Of a DNA stretch of 38,797 nt, positions 20,859 to 30,658 are shown in pieces (position 1 is the stretch's first letter; the number at the start of each line of letters is the position of its first letter). The position numbers were made by a program, and so were the translations under genes. A model generated the notes under the pieces. That model saw only the letters and a program-made list of their open reading frames with translations, searched no databases and was not told the DNA's origin. Location of the stretch: positions 2,760,489 to 2,799,285 of the forward strand of contig BFEA01000010.1 of the NCBI GenBank assembly GCA_003427395.1. Reading direction: 5' to 3'. This DNA comes from Chara braunii. Its lineage: Eukaryota; Streptophyta; Charophyceae; Charales; Characeae.

Positions 20859-21583
20859 GAGTAGCATCTCCTCCTACTGAGTCGAAGGGTTTAGACCAAG
20901 ATAAAGGTGAGGCACCCACAACCCCTTCTACCCCTTCGACTCTCAAGGCAGAGGATGACTCTTCTTCCGCCTGTCGTCCAGACCACCTTGACACAGTATT
21001 TTGTTCTGTCTCATTGGACGATTCCCTTGACGAGCTCGGCAATGAACTACTAGCACTAAGGAGTTCGTGGACGAAGAAAGCAAAGTTTAAGGGCGAGTTA
21101 ATCATCGCGGATGTTGAGATTGCGCACACGCGAGTAGGTGCCTTGTTAGATCCGTGATCAACGAGGTGTTATATCTCAGAGAAGGCAATTCGAAAGTTGC
21201 ATCTTGGAATGAAAGTAAAAGATTTACCTAGACCTATCACGTCTATACAGGTTGACTAGAGCACGATCACTTGCTCTCAATACTTCGATCGTGTTAAGTG
21301 TTACTTCAGGACCAAGGAAGGTAAGAAGATTCTACACGAGGTATCTTTCCTTATAGAGAAGAATTTACCCTTTGATTTAATTCTAAGTATGGATTGGCAT
21401 GAGAAAGCCGACCCAGAAGTTAAGTTCGAAGATAAAATTGTCAAACTCTAGGACGAGAAGTCTGAACTACGTGCGATAAAGTTATATCATAAGTCTGACT
21501 CTGACTCTACTCTGTCTTTTTATTGTATGAGTTACCCAACTTTCCGATCAATGGTAGAAAGAAGAAGTTGGATCAGGAGGTGA
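20859..21583 (+). pseudogene. Copy P: retropepsin-like protease
   Basis: The frame (codon starts 2 mod 3) is -1 relative to the zinc-knuckle frame. It carries an acidic linker (SLDDSLDELGNEL), then the protease: ALLDP, TGA at 21155-21157, STRCYIS, KLHLGMKVK, and FDLILSMDWH near the end. The active-site D-(S/T)-G is therefore D-P-stop. Additional stops occur at a TAG in VD*ST (near 21258) and in KL*DEK. Aspartic proteases of this class process Gag and Pol; this copy cannot make one without recoding. Confidence 0.85.
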
Positions 21584-22255
21584 TAATGGTGCTTGTCAAA
21601 CAAGTAGGTGAGTGTTCTTCATCCTATCCACCTTCTATTGAAAAACTTCTTGATGAATACAAGGACTTGCAGTCTGAACCAACGGGAATCACTGAACGTG
21701 CTATTAAGCACATAATTGAGATCATTCCCGGAAGTAAGATTTCTAAGGGACCTAAGGGTCCTATTTACCATATGTCTCCCAGGGAACTTGAGGAATTATG
21801 GAAACAACAGCAAGAACTTACTGATAAGGGATGGATTCGACCCAGCTCATCCCCTTATGGTGCACCTGTCTTATTTGTGCCCAAAAAGGAAGGTGAACTT
21901 CGACTTTGCATTGACTATCGTGGGTTGAATACTGTCATTGTGAAAAATGCGGAACCACTTCCGCACATTGATGACTTGCTGGACCAACTACAAGGCTGCA
22001 AGTATTTTAGCAAGATTGATTTCAAGTCAGGGTACCATCAGATCGAGGTGGCTCCAGAAGATCAACACAAAACGGTTTTCCGAACAAGGTATGGTCACTA
22101 GAGCTTGTGGTAATGCCTTTCGGATTGACTAACGCCCCTGCAACCTTTCAAAGGTCTATGAATGAATTGTTTCGCCAATGGATGAACCAATTTATAATTG
22201 TCTATCTCGATGATATCCTAGTGTATAGTAAGACACTGGAGGATCACGAGAAACA
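21523..22255 (+). pseudogene. pol: Copy P: reverse transcriptase, N-terminal and palm part
   Basis: Frame from ~21523 to TAG 22099-22101 encodes [32 protein letters not shown] and [16 protein letters not shown] (first catalytic Asp). A 1-nt loss near 22100 shifts the frame; the next frame continues with VVMPFGLTNAPATFQ and the intact catalytic box IVYLDDILVYS (first Asp codon GAT at 22209-22211). The domain is then cut by an insertion at 22256. Confidence 0.93.
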
Positions 22256-22362
22256 GAAAGAAGGTTAACCGACCCCCCATTTTTCAGGTCAATTTATAAG
22301 AAAACCATAAGGTCACTTCAAACAAACTACACACCACTGTATAAAGTGCACTTCTTACTAAC

Positions 22363-22399
<37 letters not shown>

Positions 22400-22461
22400 A
22401 CATAAAACAGCAGCCCCATTAGTGAGGAGCTGAAAATGAAGGTCCCCGTTAATCATTTGTG
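22256..22461. mobile_element. 206-bp MITE-like insertion with 8-bp target duplication
   Basis: The RT coding sequence of copy P is interrupted after GAGAAACA (22248-22255), and the same 8 bases recur at 22462-22469 before coding resumes. Copy M has GAGAAACA once at the same codon position, so it is the empty site. The insert starts GAAAGAAGGTTAACCG, holds 31 A in a row (22368-22398) and ends ATCATTTGTG. If the target duplication is taken as six bases, the ends become CAGAAAGAAGGTTAAC and, reversed, CACAAATGATTAAC, a weak terminal inverted repeat. It has no coding capacity; an 8-bp duplication suits a hAT-type non-autonomous element, which is an inference. Confidence 0.8.
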
Positions 22462-23352
22462 GAGAAACACCTATGGATGGTTCTTCAGACGTTGTGCAAA
22501 GGCAACTTCATATTGAATCCGAGGAAGTCTGAATTCGCTGAGCCTAAAGTATTATACCTAGGGCACATAGTAAATGAAGAAGGACTAAGGCCTGAAGAGA
22601 AAAAAATAACAGCAATCAAAGATTGACCTCAACCTAAGACCGTCACTGAACTCAGGTATTTCCTAGGACTTGCGAGTAATCATAGGAAGTTCGTCATAAA
22701 CTTTTCCTTGATAGTTTCTCCTATGAGAAAATTATTGAAAAATGAAAAACTTTGGTTGTGGGACAAACATTGTGAGTCATCATTCAAAAAGTTGAAACAT
22801 ACCCAGACTCACTACCCTGTCTTAAAGATTGTTGACCCTTCTCTTCCTTTCATTGTCATGACTGACGCTAGTCAGTATGGGATTGGGGTTGTGCTACAGC
22901 AGGATGACGGTAAGAGATATAGACCTGTTGAGTTTATGTCGAGACGACTTCCGTCAGAAAAGGGAGTCAACTCTACATATAAAAGGAAACTGTATGCCTT
23001 AGTAGCTGCATTAGAAACCTGGAAGCACTACCTGTTGGGGAGACATTTTACTGTCTATTCTGACCACTCTACGTTGAAGTGGATCAAGACTCAACCTAGA
23101 CTCTCCAACAAGTTAGTAAGGTGCTCCGCTTTCCTTGATACATTTGACTTTGAGGCAGAAATCATCAAATGTAAGTCTAATGTGGTTGTGGATGCTTTGT
23201 CCAGGCATGCAAATTTCTTTGGAACTATTGTCTCTTACCCCGATATTGAAAATGAACTGAAAGAACAAATCCGCCAGGGTTATGGGAGTGATGCTATTTG
23301 GAGTCCTATCATTGGAACTGTACGAAAGAACCCTGAGTTATTTCCAGAATAG
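22462..23352 (+). pseudogene. pol: Copy P: RT thumb/connection and RNase H
   Basis: Coding resumes with KSEFAEPKVLYLGHIVNEEG, then TGA at 22624-22626 (copy M has TGG), LGLASNHRKFV, and a long open part from 22708. RNase H catalytic positions are all visible: IVMTDASQYG, KRKLYALVAALE (copy M has ERELYAL, so the Glu position here is Lys), VYSDHSTLKWI and VVVDALSRHA. It stops at TAG 23350. The Glu-to-Lys change would damage RNase H as well. Confidence 0.9.
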
Positions 23353-24728
23353 AGAATGACTGATGGCTTACTCCTCTTGCTGGACAAAACCGAAGAACGA
23401 CTGTGTATTCCTTACCCAATTAAGAGTTTGATCATTGGGGATGATTGGGGAATGTCATGATGGAGAAAATCACTTTGGTTTCAAGAAGACGTATGCCGAT
23501 GTACGAGAACATTTTGACTGAAAAGGAATGAAGGAAGATGTACTAACGTATGTGCGGCCTTGTCTTCTCTGTCAGAGAAACAAGCCCTTACATGAGAATC
23601 TGATGGGACTACTGAGATTGCTACCTATTCCAAGTGAGTCAGGTGAGTCCATCTCTATGAACTTCATGAGCCTCACTAAGAGTCAAAACGGCAACAGTCA
23701 GGTAATGTTCATCGTCGATAGATTCTCTAAGTATGCTATGTCCATTCCTTTACCTCCGGAAGCAAGAACCGAACTAGTCATCCAGAAATTTCAAATACAA
23801 TGGGTTCCTAAGTATGGGTTTCGTAAAACCATTGTATCTGATAGAGATGTTCGGTTCACCAGTCTGCAATGGCAAAAGTTGGTGGAAGTCTATGAAACCG
23901 GGTTGACCATGTCGTCAGACAAACATCCTGAAACAAATGGCCAAACTGAGCAAATGAATCGTCTTTGCCAACAACTTTTGCGAATGTATGTCCGTCCTGA
24001 CCAGATTGATTGGGATGAGAATTTGCCAAAAATTGCGAGTGCATATAATAACAGTATACACATTGTTACAGGTAGAACGCCTAATGCACTACATAAAGGT
24101 TGGAAGTCTAAGCATCTCATTGATGCATTAACAAGGGACCAAATTCAGAGGCTACCCCAGGAGCGCGAGAATTCGTAATTTGTATGAAGAATACATCAGG
24201 AAAGTGAAGCAAAACATACAAAAAGCCCAATTGCAGATGATCGAACAAACTAATCAACATCGTCGTCCTTCACAATTTCATAAATGAGACTTTGTCTGGG
24301 TAAAGTCTAAAGAGTTTTCCTTAGAAGAAAATGTATCTCAAAAACTGTTACCCGTCTACTATGGACCCTGAGAAGTTCTCAAAGTAATCGAAGGAGAAGA
24401 TGAACCTTGTTACCGTATAGATATACCTCCTCATCTCAGGACATACCATGTCTTTCATGCGTCTAAGCTTCTACCTTATGTAGAAAGTGACAATTTTTCA
24501 AATAGCCCATCTATGATTCCACCTTCTATGAACGGAGGTTACAAAGTTGAGAAAATATTGGAACATGACTATTTCTCTACAGGTGGCAGAGGATGACCTC
24601 AAAAGCAGTACAAGGTAACGTTCAAATCCCAACCCCCATCTGAAGCTAGATGGTTGAGTAGGAAAGAACTTCTACCTACTTCTCCTTACATTGTTGCAGC
24701 ATATGAACGTGGGTTAACTGAGAAATGA
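23353..24728 (+). pseudogene. pol: Copy P: integrase with C-terminal chromodomain
   Basis: The zinc-finger region survives in pieces (HDGENHFGFKK ... CLLCQRN) with TGA at 23519-23521 where copy M has TGG. The core (open 23528-24178) has SISMNFMSL, with Asn (codon 23660-23662) in place of the first catalytic Asp, then VSDRDVRF and HPETNGQTEQMN with the second Asp and the Glu intact. After a frame change the GPY/F region reads VYYGP with TGA at 24369-24371 (TGG in M). The chromodomain (YKVEKILEHDYFSTGGRG, then QYKVTFKSQ, ARWLSRKELL, VAAYERG) has TGA at 24594-24596 (CGA in M). A chromodomain on integrase defines chromoviruses and targets insertion to marked chromatin. Confidence 0.92.
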
Positions 24729-24737
24729 TGTATTTTT

Positions 24738-25951
24738 CGCGATGGAACTAAAAAACTGGGACGATAGGAATGCAATAACCGATGCCATATGTCTCGTGGA
24801 ACTGAGGGTCTCCAGAAGGTCTACTTGGCCGCCCTCATCCCAGGCCAAATAAGGGCAGAAAAGACCCTTCACAAATTTAGGGTCTGAGCGTGTAACAAGT
24901 GACTTTGGTCAATTGCCGGTCCACCCAACAGTCAAAGTGCAAAGTTACCTAGCCCAGACCGCAGGTCAGGCACACACATTTATTTGTACGCAGGTACCCA
25001 AACAACATCAGGTCCAACTGAGAACTATGCAACTGTACAATCCGGGCCTTGAAATGTGAGTCAATCTGAACGACTGGAGGAAAGGCACCCGAGGCCAGAT
25101 AGCCTCGACGACTGCTACTTAAGGCTGGCCTCGAGCGAGTAAAAAAAGATCAGTCTTGCTATGCTGCTTTGACGCTGCCTCGACTTTGGCGAGACGCTGG
25201 CTACATGCTGGCTGTATACAGGCGCTGCGGGTGACGACACAGAAGGAAGGCATCATGTTGGCGCTTTCTGAGTGCGCTAGGCAATGCTGACGTGGCATTG
25301 CCTCTGGTATATATCGCGCTGCCTCTGGTCTACGTGGCATGCTGACGTGGCGCTCTCTGGTATATGTGGCGCTGCCTCTGGTCTACGTGGCATACTGACG
25401 TGGCGTTGCCTCTGGTATATGTGGTGCTGCCTCTGGTCCACGTGGCAGGCTGACGTGGCGCTGCTTCTGATATATGTGGCGCTGCTATTGGTCTGTATTG
25501 TTGATGTGGCGTATGCCACCTATTTTGGTTGCTGACGTGGCATTGTCCACGCTATCTACATGAGGTGACTGGTTGCGAGGAAGAGGAAGATCGAGATCTG
25601 TGGATGTAGAGAATCGGTTCTCACCTGTGGCTGACGTCGTCGCTGAAAATTTGTTGTGTCTTCAAAGTCTTCATGAGATGAAGTGCCACGTGGCACTATT
25701 GTGTGTAACCAGGATTATTCTTATTATTATTGATGATGTAGTGTGGAAAGAAGCCCGCAGAAGGAGAGGGATTTGAAGGGTTCTGTGTATTCTCTCTTCC
25801 TCTCCTTGTCTATTCTCCCTCCACTCTATTCGCTTTTTGATAATGAATTATTGTTTGAGATATCACTTCACGATCTGAAGACTTTCATGCAGATATTGAA
25901 ACTACTGTTTATTGATCACTTCTAAGTACCTAGCAGACTGGGTTCATTGCA
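24738..25951 (+). mobile_element. Copy P: 3' LTR (about 1.2 kb)
   Basis: Defined by comparison with the segment after pol in copy M (28886-29967, -). Both start GATGGAACT, share AGGAATGCA(A/G)TAACC, the TATA-like GCTACTTAAG (25114-25123), TGACGTGGC repeats, a GAAGCCCGCAGAAGGAGAGG-like block and the end CTGGGTTCATTGCA, after which they diverge. The expected TG start has decayed to CG at 24738. The 5' LTR of this copy is not in the window. Confidence 0.75.
25286..25545 (+). repeat. TGACGTGGC-bearing tandem repeat inside the P LTR
   Basis: Units of about 51-55 bp start at 25286, 25341, 25394, 25449, 25500 and 25531 (last partial). Each begins GCTGACGTGGC or a near match, then a TTGCCTCTGGTATAT-type stretch and TCTACGTGGCAT. 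ACGT-core sites such as TGACGTGGC are typical bZIP binding sites in plants; a role as U3 enhancer is inferred. Confidence 0.9.
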
Positions 25952-26000
25952 AACGAAAAAAATAAAATAAAAATAGTAATCTTATTTTGCAAGGACGATT
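25952..26000. other. Flank of copy P 3' LTR
   Basis: A/T-rich spacer immediately after the LTR end. The partner target duplication is unavailable because the 5' end of copy P is missing. Confidence 0.4.
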
Positions 26001-26203
26001 AATATGTGTGTGAATATGTGTGTGTGTGTGTGTGTATGTGTGTGTGAATGTGTGTATGTGTGTGTGTGTGTGTGTGTGAATGTGTGTATGTGTGTGGCCC
26101 AATGTGGGTGTGGGTGTGGGTGTGTGTGAATGTGAGTATGTGTGTGAATGTGTGTGCGTGTGTGTGTGTGTGCGTGTGTATGTATGTATGCATTTTGTGT
26201 GTG

Positions 26204-26289
<86 letters not shown>

Positions 26290-26329
26290 NNNNNNNNNNN
26301 NNNNNNNNNNNNNNNNNNNNNNNNNNNNN

Positions 26330-26417
<88 letters not shown>
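26000..26417 (+). repeat. Compound GT/GA microsatellite with assembly gap
   Basis: Imperfect GT repeats (with GTAT, GAAT and GGGT variants), then pure GT followed by GA up to 26289, N from 26290 to 26329, then GT and GA again to ~26417. The same GT-then-GA order on both sides suggests a misjoined or collapsed repeat. Confidence 0.97.
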
Positions 26418-26422
<5 letters not shown>

Positions 26423-26547
26423 GTCGATAGGATGAGCAACGCACCAGCCAACACGTAACCCGCGGCTGCCCTCACGCTACTTTCATCGATAAGATGAGCA
26501 AAATCGAAGGAATCTTCCGCTGGAACATCGAAATGTACATTACTACA

Positions 26548-26568
26548 CACGTGTGTGTGTGTGTATGT

Positions 26569-26619
<51 letters not shown>

Positions 26620-26700
26620 TGTGCGCTCGTGAGGGGTGGGGCGGGGAGGGGAGCAGGGAGCGACCCCTCCCCCAATCAATCAATCAATCAATCAATAAAA
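26548..26700 (+). repeat. Second GT microsatellite and CAAT repeat
   Basis: ACACGTGTGT opens a GT tract with GTAT interruptions to ~26625. A short spacer leads to six tandem CAAT-type tetramers near 26675-26697 and an A-rich tract. Confidence 0.95.
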
Positions 26701-27430
26701 AAAAAATAAAAAAATGAAAAGAATAACTCCCCCCTCGCCCCTCGGAATTTTTTTTATTTTTTTTTTCATCTTTCACCACGAAAACGCCTCCCCTAGAAAT
26801 TGGTTTTTATTTATTTTTTTTCTTTGAGGGGGTGGGGCGGGGTTTGTGCAAGCCCAATCCACTTCAGAACCCCCCACTCCCCCACCCCCCCCCAACTGGC
26901 CGTTACACGACCGCGCGGCCATGGCCACCCACAACCGCCTCCATGGGAGATTCATAGTCGTGTAGGTTTGGTCACCACAGCTCTATGACCTCATACACAA
27001 AAAGTATCACCTGGACAGAAGTGACTCAATGCAAAAGGACGAGACAAACAAATGCTTAAGCAAGTACCAAGGTTGTGTGCACATCCATAGGGCGTAGGCC
27101 AAGGCTTAGAGAGATTATACCGCGCTCCATCTTGGTCAAAGGTCGTGATCAACGGTCTTGGTCAACGATTGGTCAACGTTGTTCAACGTCGGGCAAACTT
27201 CGTTGGTCAACGCTTTCACCTCCTGGCTATGGTCGCCGACCTCGTCTTTCGTCAACCTCTTGTTTCTCCCCTTCGTCTTCTTCCCCGCCCCACCTTGGCT
27301 ATGGCTTTCTTCCCTTTCTCCTTCATCTCTCCTTTCTCCTTCCTTCTTTCTCGTCTTCTTCTTCGTCTTCTTCCTCGAACCCGAGCTCAGCGGCTATGGT
27401 CGCCGCTTCTTCTTGTTCACTTGTGCATCA
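26701..27430. other. Low-complexity and unassigned DNA
   Basis: Homopolymer-rich stretches (poly(T), poly(C) at 26880-26892) lead to a segment with repeated GGTCAACG-type motifs at 27125-27210. This probably belongs to the internal leader of the minus-strand element whose primer-binding site is at 27984. No coding domain seen. Confidence 0.45.
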
Positions 27431-27442
27431 ACTCCACAACTT

Positions 27443-27496
27443 CTTCTTTCTTTGTCTCTGTCTCTGTCTCTGTCTCTTTGTCAGTCTCTGTCTCTG

Positions 27497-27546
<50 letters not shown>
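27443..27546 (+). repeat. TCTCTG hexamer and TC dinucleotide microsatellite
   Basis: About fifteen TCTCTG/TCTGTC units grade into pure TC. On the minus strand this is a purine tract inside the leader of element X. Confidence 0.97.
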
Positions 27547-27548
<2 letters not shown>

Positions 27549-27983
27549 TGTCGTTTTCATCTTCTCATTCTTCAAAGCGCGCGGCGATCTTCACCTTCGT
27601 GGCGATCTTCTTCTTTGGTGCACAGTAACGGTCCTCCTCAGCACTGACAATCTTCAGCGTGCACGATCTCTACTAACGGCGTGCGCAACAAAGGACGGGC
27701 GTGTGCAGCAACTGAGGGGCGAGCGCATGCAAGAGTGCGCGATCAGCTATGGCGCATCCGGAGAACGGCGGCACACGCTGATGCGCACGGTTGACAGCGG
27801 TGTGTGTAGTTGGAAAGTGGGCGTGGGCGCGCGATCTGGCGAGCGGAGCTACGACGATCGGCTATGACGACCAGCTGCCTCAACTTCGACGGCGATGGCA
27901 ACCGCGATCCGCTGCAACGATGACGACGACGATGGCGATTGGCGATGACGACGACGATCGCGACGGCGGCGGGACAACGGGGA
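27547..27983 (-). other. Internal leader of minus-strand LTR element X
   Basis: This lies just inside the primer-binding site on the minus strand. GC-rich CGTCGTCGTCATCG-type repeats occur at 27890-27960. No gag frame recognised. Confidence 0.4.
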
Positions 27984-27998
27984 CCTGCTCTGATACCA
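27984..27998 (-). other. Primer-binding site complementary to initiator-Met tRNA
   Basis: On the minus strand the sequence is TGGTATCAGAGCAGG, the canonical plant LTR-retrotransposon primer-binding site. It follows ...GATTTCA plus one base, so an LTR ending in CA abuts it. Confidence 0.85.
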
Positions 27999-27999
27999 G

Positions 28000-28885
28000 T
28001 GAAATCAGACTCAACTCTTCCCGCTTCCAGCATCCATGCAAACAGATGACAACTTGGACTGGCGTAGTGCGCCCACACAAAGCTCAGAGAGAAGACTGTG
28101 GCCAGAAACACAGTTCAGATTCAACTTGGTGCCCACTGCCCAGCGCCCAACAAAGATTCCCACCCGATCAACTATATCCACCAGCGACTTGTTCGTACGC
28201 ACACACACACTCTCTCACGCTAACTAGGATCACCCTGAATATCCCACACGCATACGCACACACACACGACACATAGCTCCTATCACTACCCTACGCAGCA
28301 GCTATGGCTGCCGTGGTCTTCCTACTAACTCGCGGCTATGGCCGCTTCTTTCTCCTCTTAGCCCGCTTCTTCCTCAGGCACCCGAAGACCTCTGGTACAC
28401 AAGACTTTTGGACTGCGCTTCCACACGGCTCACAGGCAGAATGAATGAATGACTTGACGCTGCCTCTTTATTTATACTTCGGATGGTCGGTGGTCTAGCC
28501 TCTTGACCCAGGCCCGGTATGTGCACAGTCCCACGTGGTACTTACTGACTACACTAGGGTAGACTGGGACTGGGCACCACTGACTACACGAAGTAGGACT
28601 GGGGATTGTCGTTTGCTGATTGTACCAGGAGTGCCCCTCGCTGACTCAGCTACGGGCGGACTTCTAAGACGTACGAAGAGTCAGTTTGGATACGTCTAGA
28701 AGGTCCTAGGCCACTTAGGACTTGACCTTATGTAACTGTAGTGGCAACGACCTAGACTGAACCTATCACTACTAAGACTAAGGTCTATAATGGGTCAAAG
28801 CCACGCAACCGGACTATATATACAACAGCGGAAGATACGACTTTCACGACACAGGTCGAGGGTTCAAACACGGAGGGTCAACAGG
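28000..28885 (-). mobile_element. LTR-like segment of element X (outer boundary uncertain)
   Basis: The inner end (CA at 28001-28000 on the minus strand) is fixed by the primer-binding site. A TATA box TATAAATA lies at 28476-28469 (-), followed by R/U5-type sequence of ~470 bp. A possible start TGTTGACCC lies at 28883, only 2 bp from the end of the copy M LTR. That near coincidence makes the outer boundary uncertain. The matching LTR and coding region were not found, so the superfamily is unknown. Confidence 0.5.
28469..28476 (-). promoter_or_regulatory. TATA box in LTR of element X
   Basis: TATAAATA on the minus strand inside the LTR-like segment, about 470 bp before the primer-binding site. 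This suits a U3 promoter. Confidence 0.5.
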
Positions 28886-29967
28886 TGCAATGAACCCAGA
28901 TCGTGAAGACAGTCGTCAACAATGCAAGCCCAGAAGAATGTCAACCAGCCGATGATTACCGATAGTCAAAATCGTGTCCAGACACAATGAGACGAGATAA
29001 TCATACACAAACCAAGGAGAGAGGAGGGAAATTAGACGAAGGAGAGGAAATAAATACAAGGCCCGCTCCTGCTTCGGGCTCCCTCCTCAATCACCACCTC
29101 GATAATCAATAATCTGAACGAGTATCTGAAGTAACCTCAATGTGCCACGTAGCACGTCTAGTTAGTCCCTCATCAGCGATGGAGCAATGTCGACATGAAA
29201 ACAACCAGGTACGTATCCACGATCTCTCCACAGTCCCGATCTCTTCCCGAATCACGATAATCAGAACAGCAATACAAGTCACTTAGCTTCGCTTCGTCAG
29301 CAAACAGAAGAACACGTGGCAGCAGCAGCCACGTCAGCCAATGATACACGTGGCGGCAGCCACATCAGCAACAGCGCATGGCAGTTGCCGCGTCCGCATG
29401 CCAAGAAGACAAGTGTAAGCCAGCCACCATGGAGGACCATCAGCGCCTCGCCGAATCACAATGCTAGCGTCGTAGCGTCGAGCTAGCATCGCAGCATCGA
29501 GCCATCGTTGAAGTCAACGCGTGAAGTCAGCCTTAACGCAAGACAGAATGAATGTCAAAGCCAGGGAGGTCAACGCTTAAGTAGCGTTGACTCGGGGTCT
29601 GGACCCCGGATGTTGCAACCTTTAGCAGTCCAGATCTTGATGCACACGAAGGCCCGGATTGGCATGAAATTGAATTCCCTTCCGCCTGGATGCTTGTCTG
29701 GGTACTTGCGCACAACAAGTGAGTGTATCCAACCAAGGGCTTGGGCGTGGTACCTTTGACTCTACAGTTGAGTTTAACCCTTGACTTTCCTGGGTGCAGC
29801 GTTTGGTCACACAGCCAAATGCGACAGACTCAGGCCTGGGCGTGTCCTGGTCACACAGCCCAACGCAGACCGACTTTGGTCTGCGTTGCCTGGGGCTGAG
29901 TTCTGGGCCCCGGACTACTAAACAGGGTTACTGCATTCCTGCCGGCCCATTTTCGAGTTCCATCACA
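28886..29967 (-). mobile_element. Copy M: 3' LTR (about 1.08 kb)
   Basis: On the minus strand it starts TGTGATGGAACTCG at 29967, 8 bases after the chromodomain stop codon, and ends CTGGGTTCATTGCA at 28886, keeping the TG...CA ends. It aligns in order with the P LTR. It holds the TATA-like GCTACTTAAG (29585-29576) and TGACGTGGC/GCCACGTG motifs near 29320-29360. No clear polypurine tract precedes it. Confidence 0.78.
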
Positions 29968-29974
29968 GAAATTC

Positions 29975-30657
29975 TTAAGACTTTAACCCTCGTTCATAAG
30001 CAGCAACAATATCAGGAGCAGTTTCAAGTAGTTCTCTTTTACTAAACCATCTGTCCTCAGATGGTGCCTGAGACTTAAAACGTACCTTGAACTGCTTCTG
30101 AGGTCGTCCACGTGCTCCCGTAGAGAAGTATCCATGCTCTATGATTGTTTCTACTTCATATCTGCCTTCCATAGATGGCGGAATCGTAGAGGGTCTGTTT
30201 GGAAATTCATTCTCTTTTACATAGGGCAACAGTTTGGATGCGTGAAAGACGGGATATGTTTTGAGATGAGGGGGGATATTAATGCGATAAGATGGTCCTC
30301 TGCATCTCCTATTACTTTGAGAACTTCCCAGGGTCCAAAGTAGACAGGCAGAAGTTTCTGAGACACATCTTCTTCTAAGGAAAACTCTTTGGACTTTACC
30401 CAGACAAAATCACCTTCCTTAAAAGTAGATGGTCGACGATGTTTATTTGCTTGTTCGATCATCTGGTCCTGAGCTTTCTTTAAATTATCTTTTACCTTCT
30501 TTATGTCTTCTTGAAACAAAACTGCATACTCTCGTGTCCCTGAAGGTAACCTAAGGAACTGGTCCCTTGTTAACAGGTCAATGGGACGCCTAGGTTTCCA
30601 CCCCTTGTGCAGTGCATTTGGTGTACGACCCATAGTGGTATGAACACTGCTATTATA
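29975..30657 (-). pseudogene. pol: Copy M: integrase C-terminus and chromodomain
   Basis: Coding resumes after the 1.53 kb insertion with SSVHTTMGRTPNALHKGWKP, a linker with HRRPSTFKEGDFVWVKSKEF, and GPY/F-type VYFGPWEVLKVIG. A frame change near 30260 leads to the chromodomain (frame 30229-29975): YEVETIIEHGYFSTGARG, QKQFKVRFKSQ, EDRWFSKRELL, VAAYERGLKS and stop. The chromodomain itself is intact. It is expected to bind methylated histone tails and bias integration. Confidence 0.92.
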
Positions 30658-30658
30658 T

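Noticed and set aside
25944-26709. Several open frames of His-Thr, Cys-Val, Ser-Leu or Arg-Glu repeats
   Set aside because: Translation of GT/CA and GA/TC microsatellites, partly through N.
27145-27867. 240-codon plus-strand frame with Ser-Val-Ser-Leu repeats
   Set aside because: It spans the TCTCTG/TC microsatellite and the leader of a minus-strand element; no motif outside the repeats.
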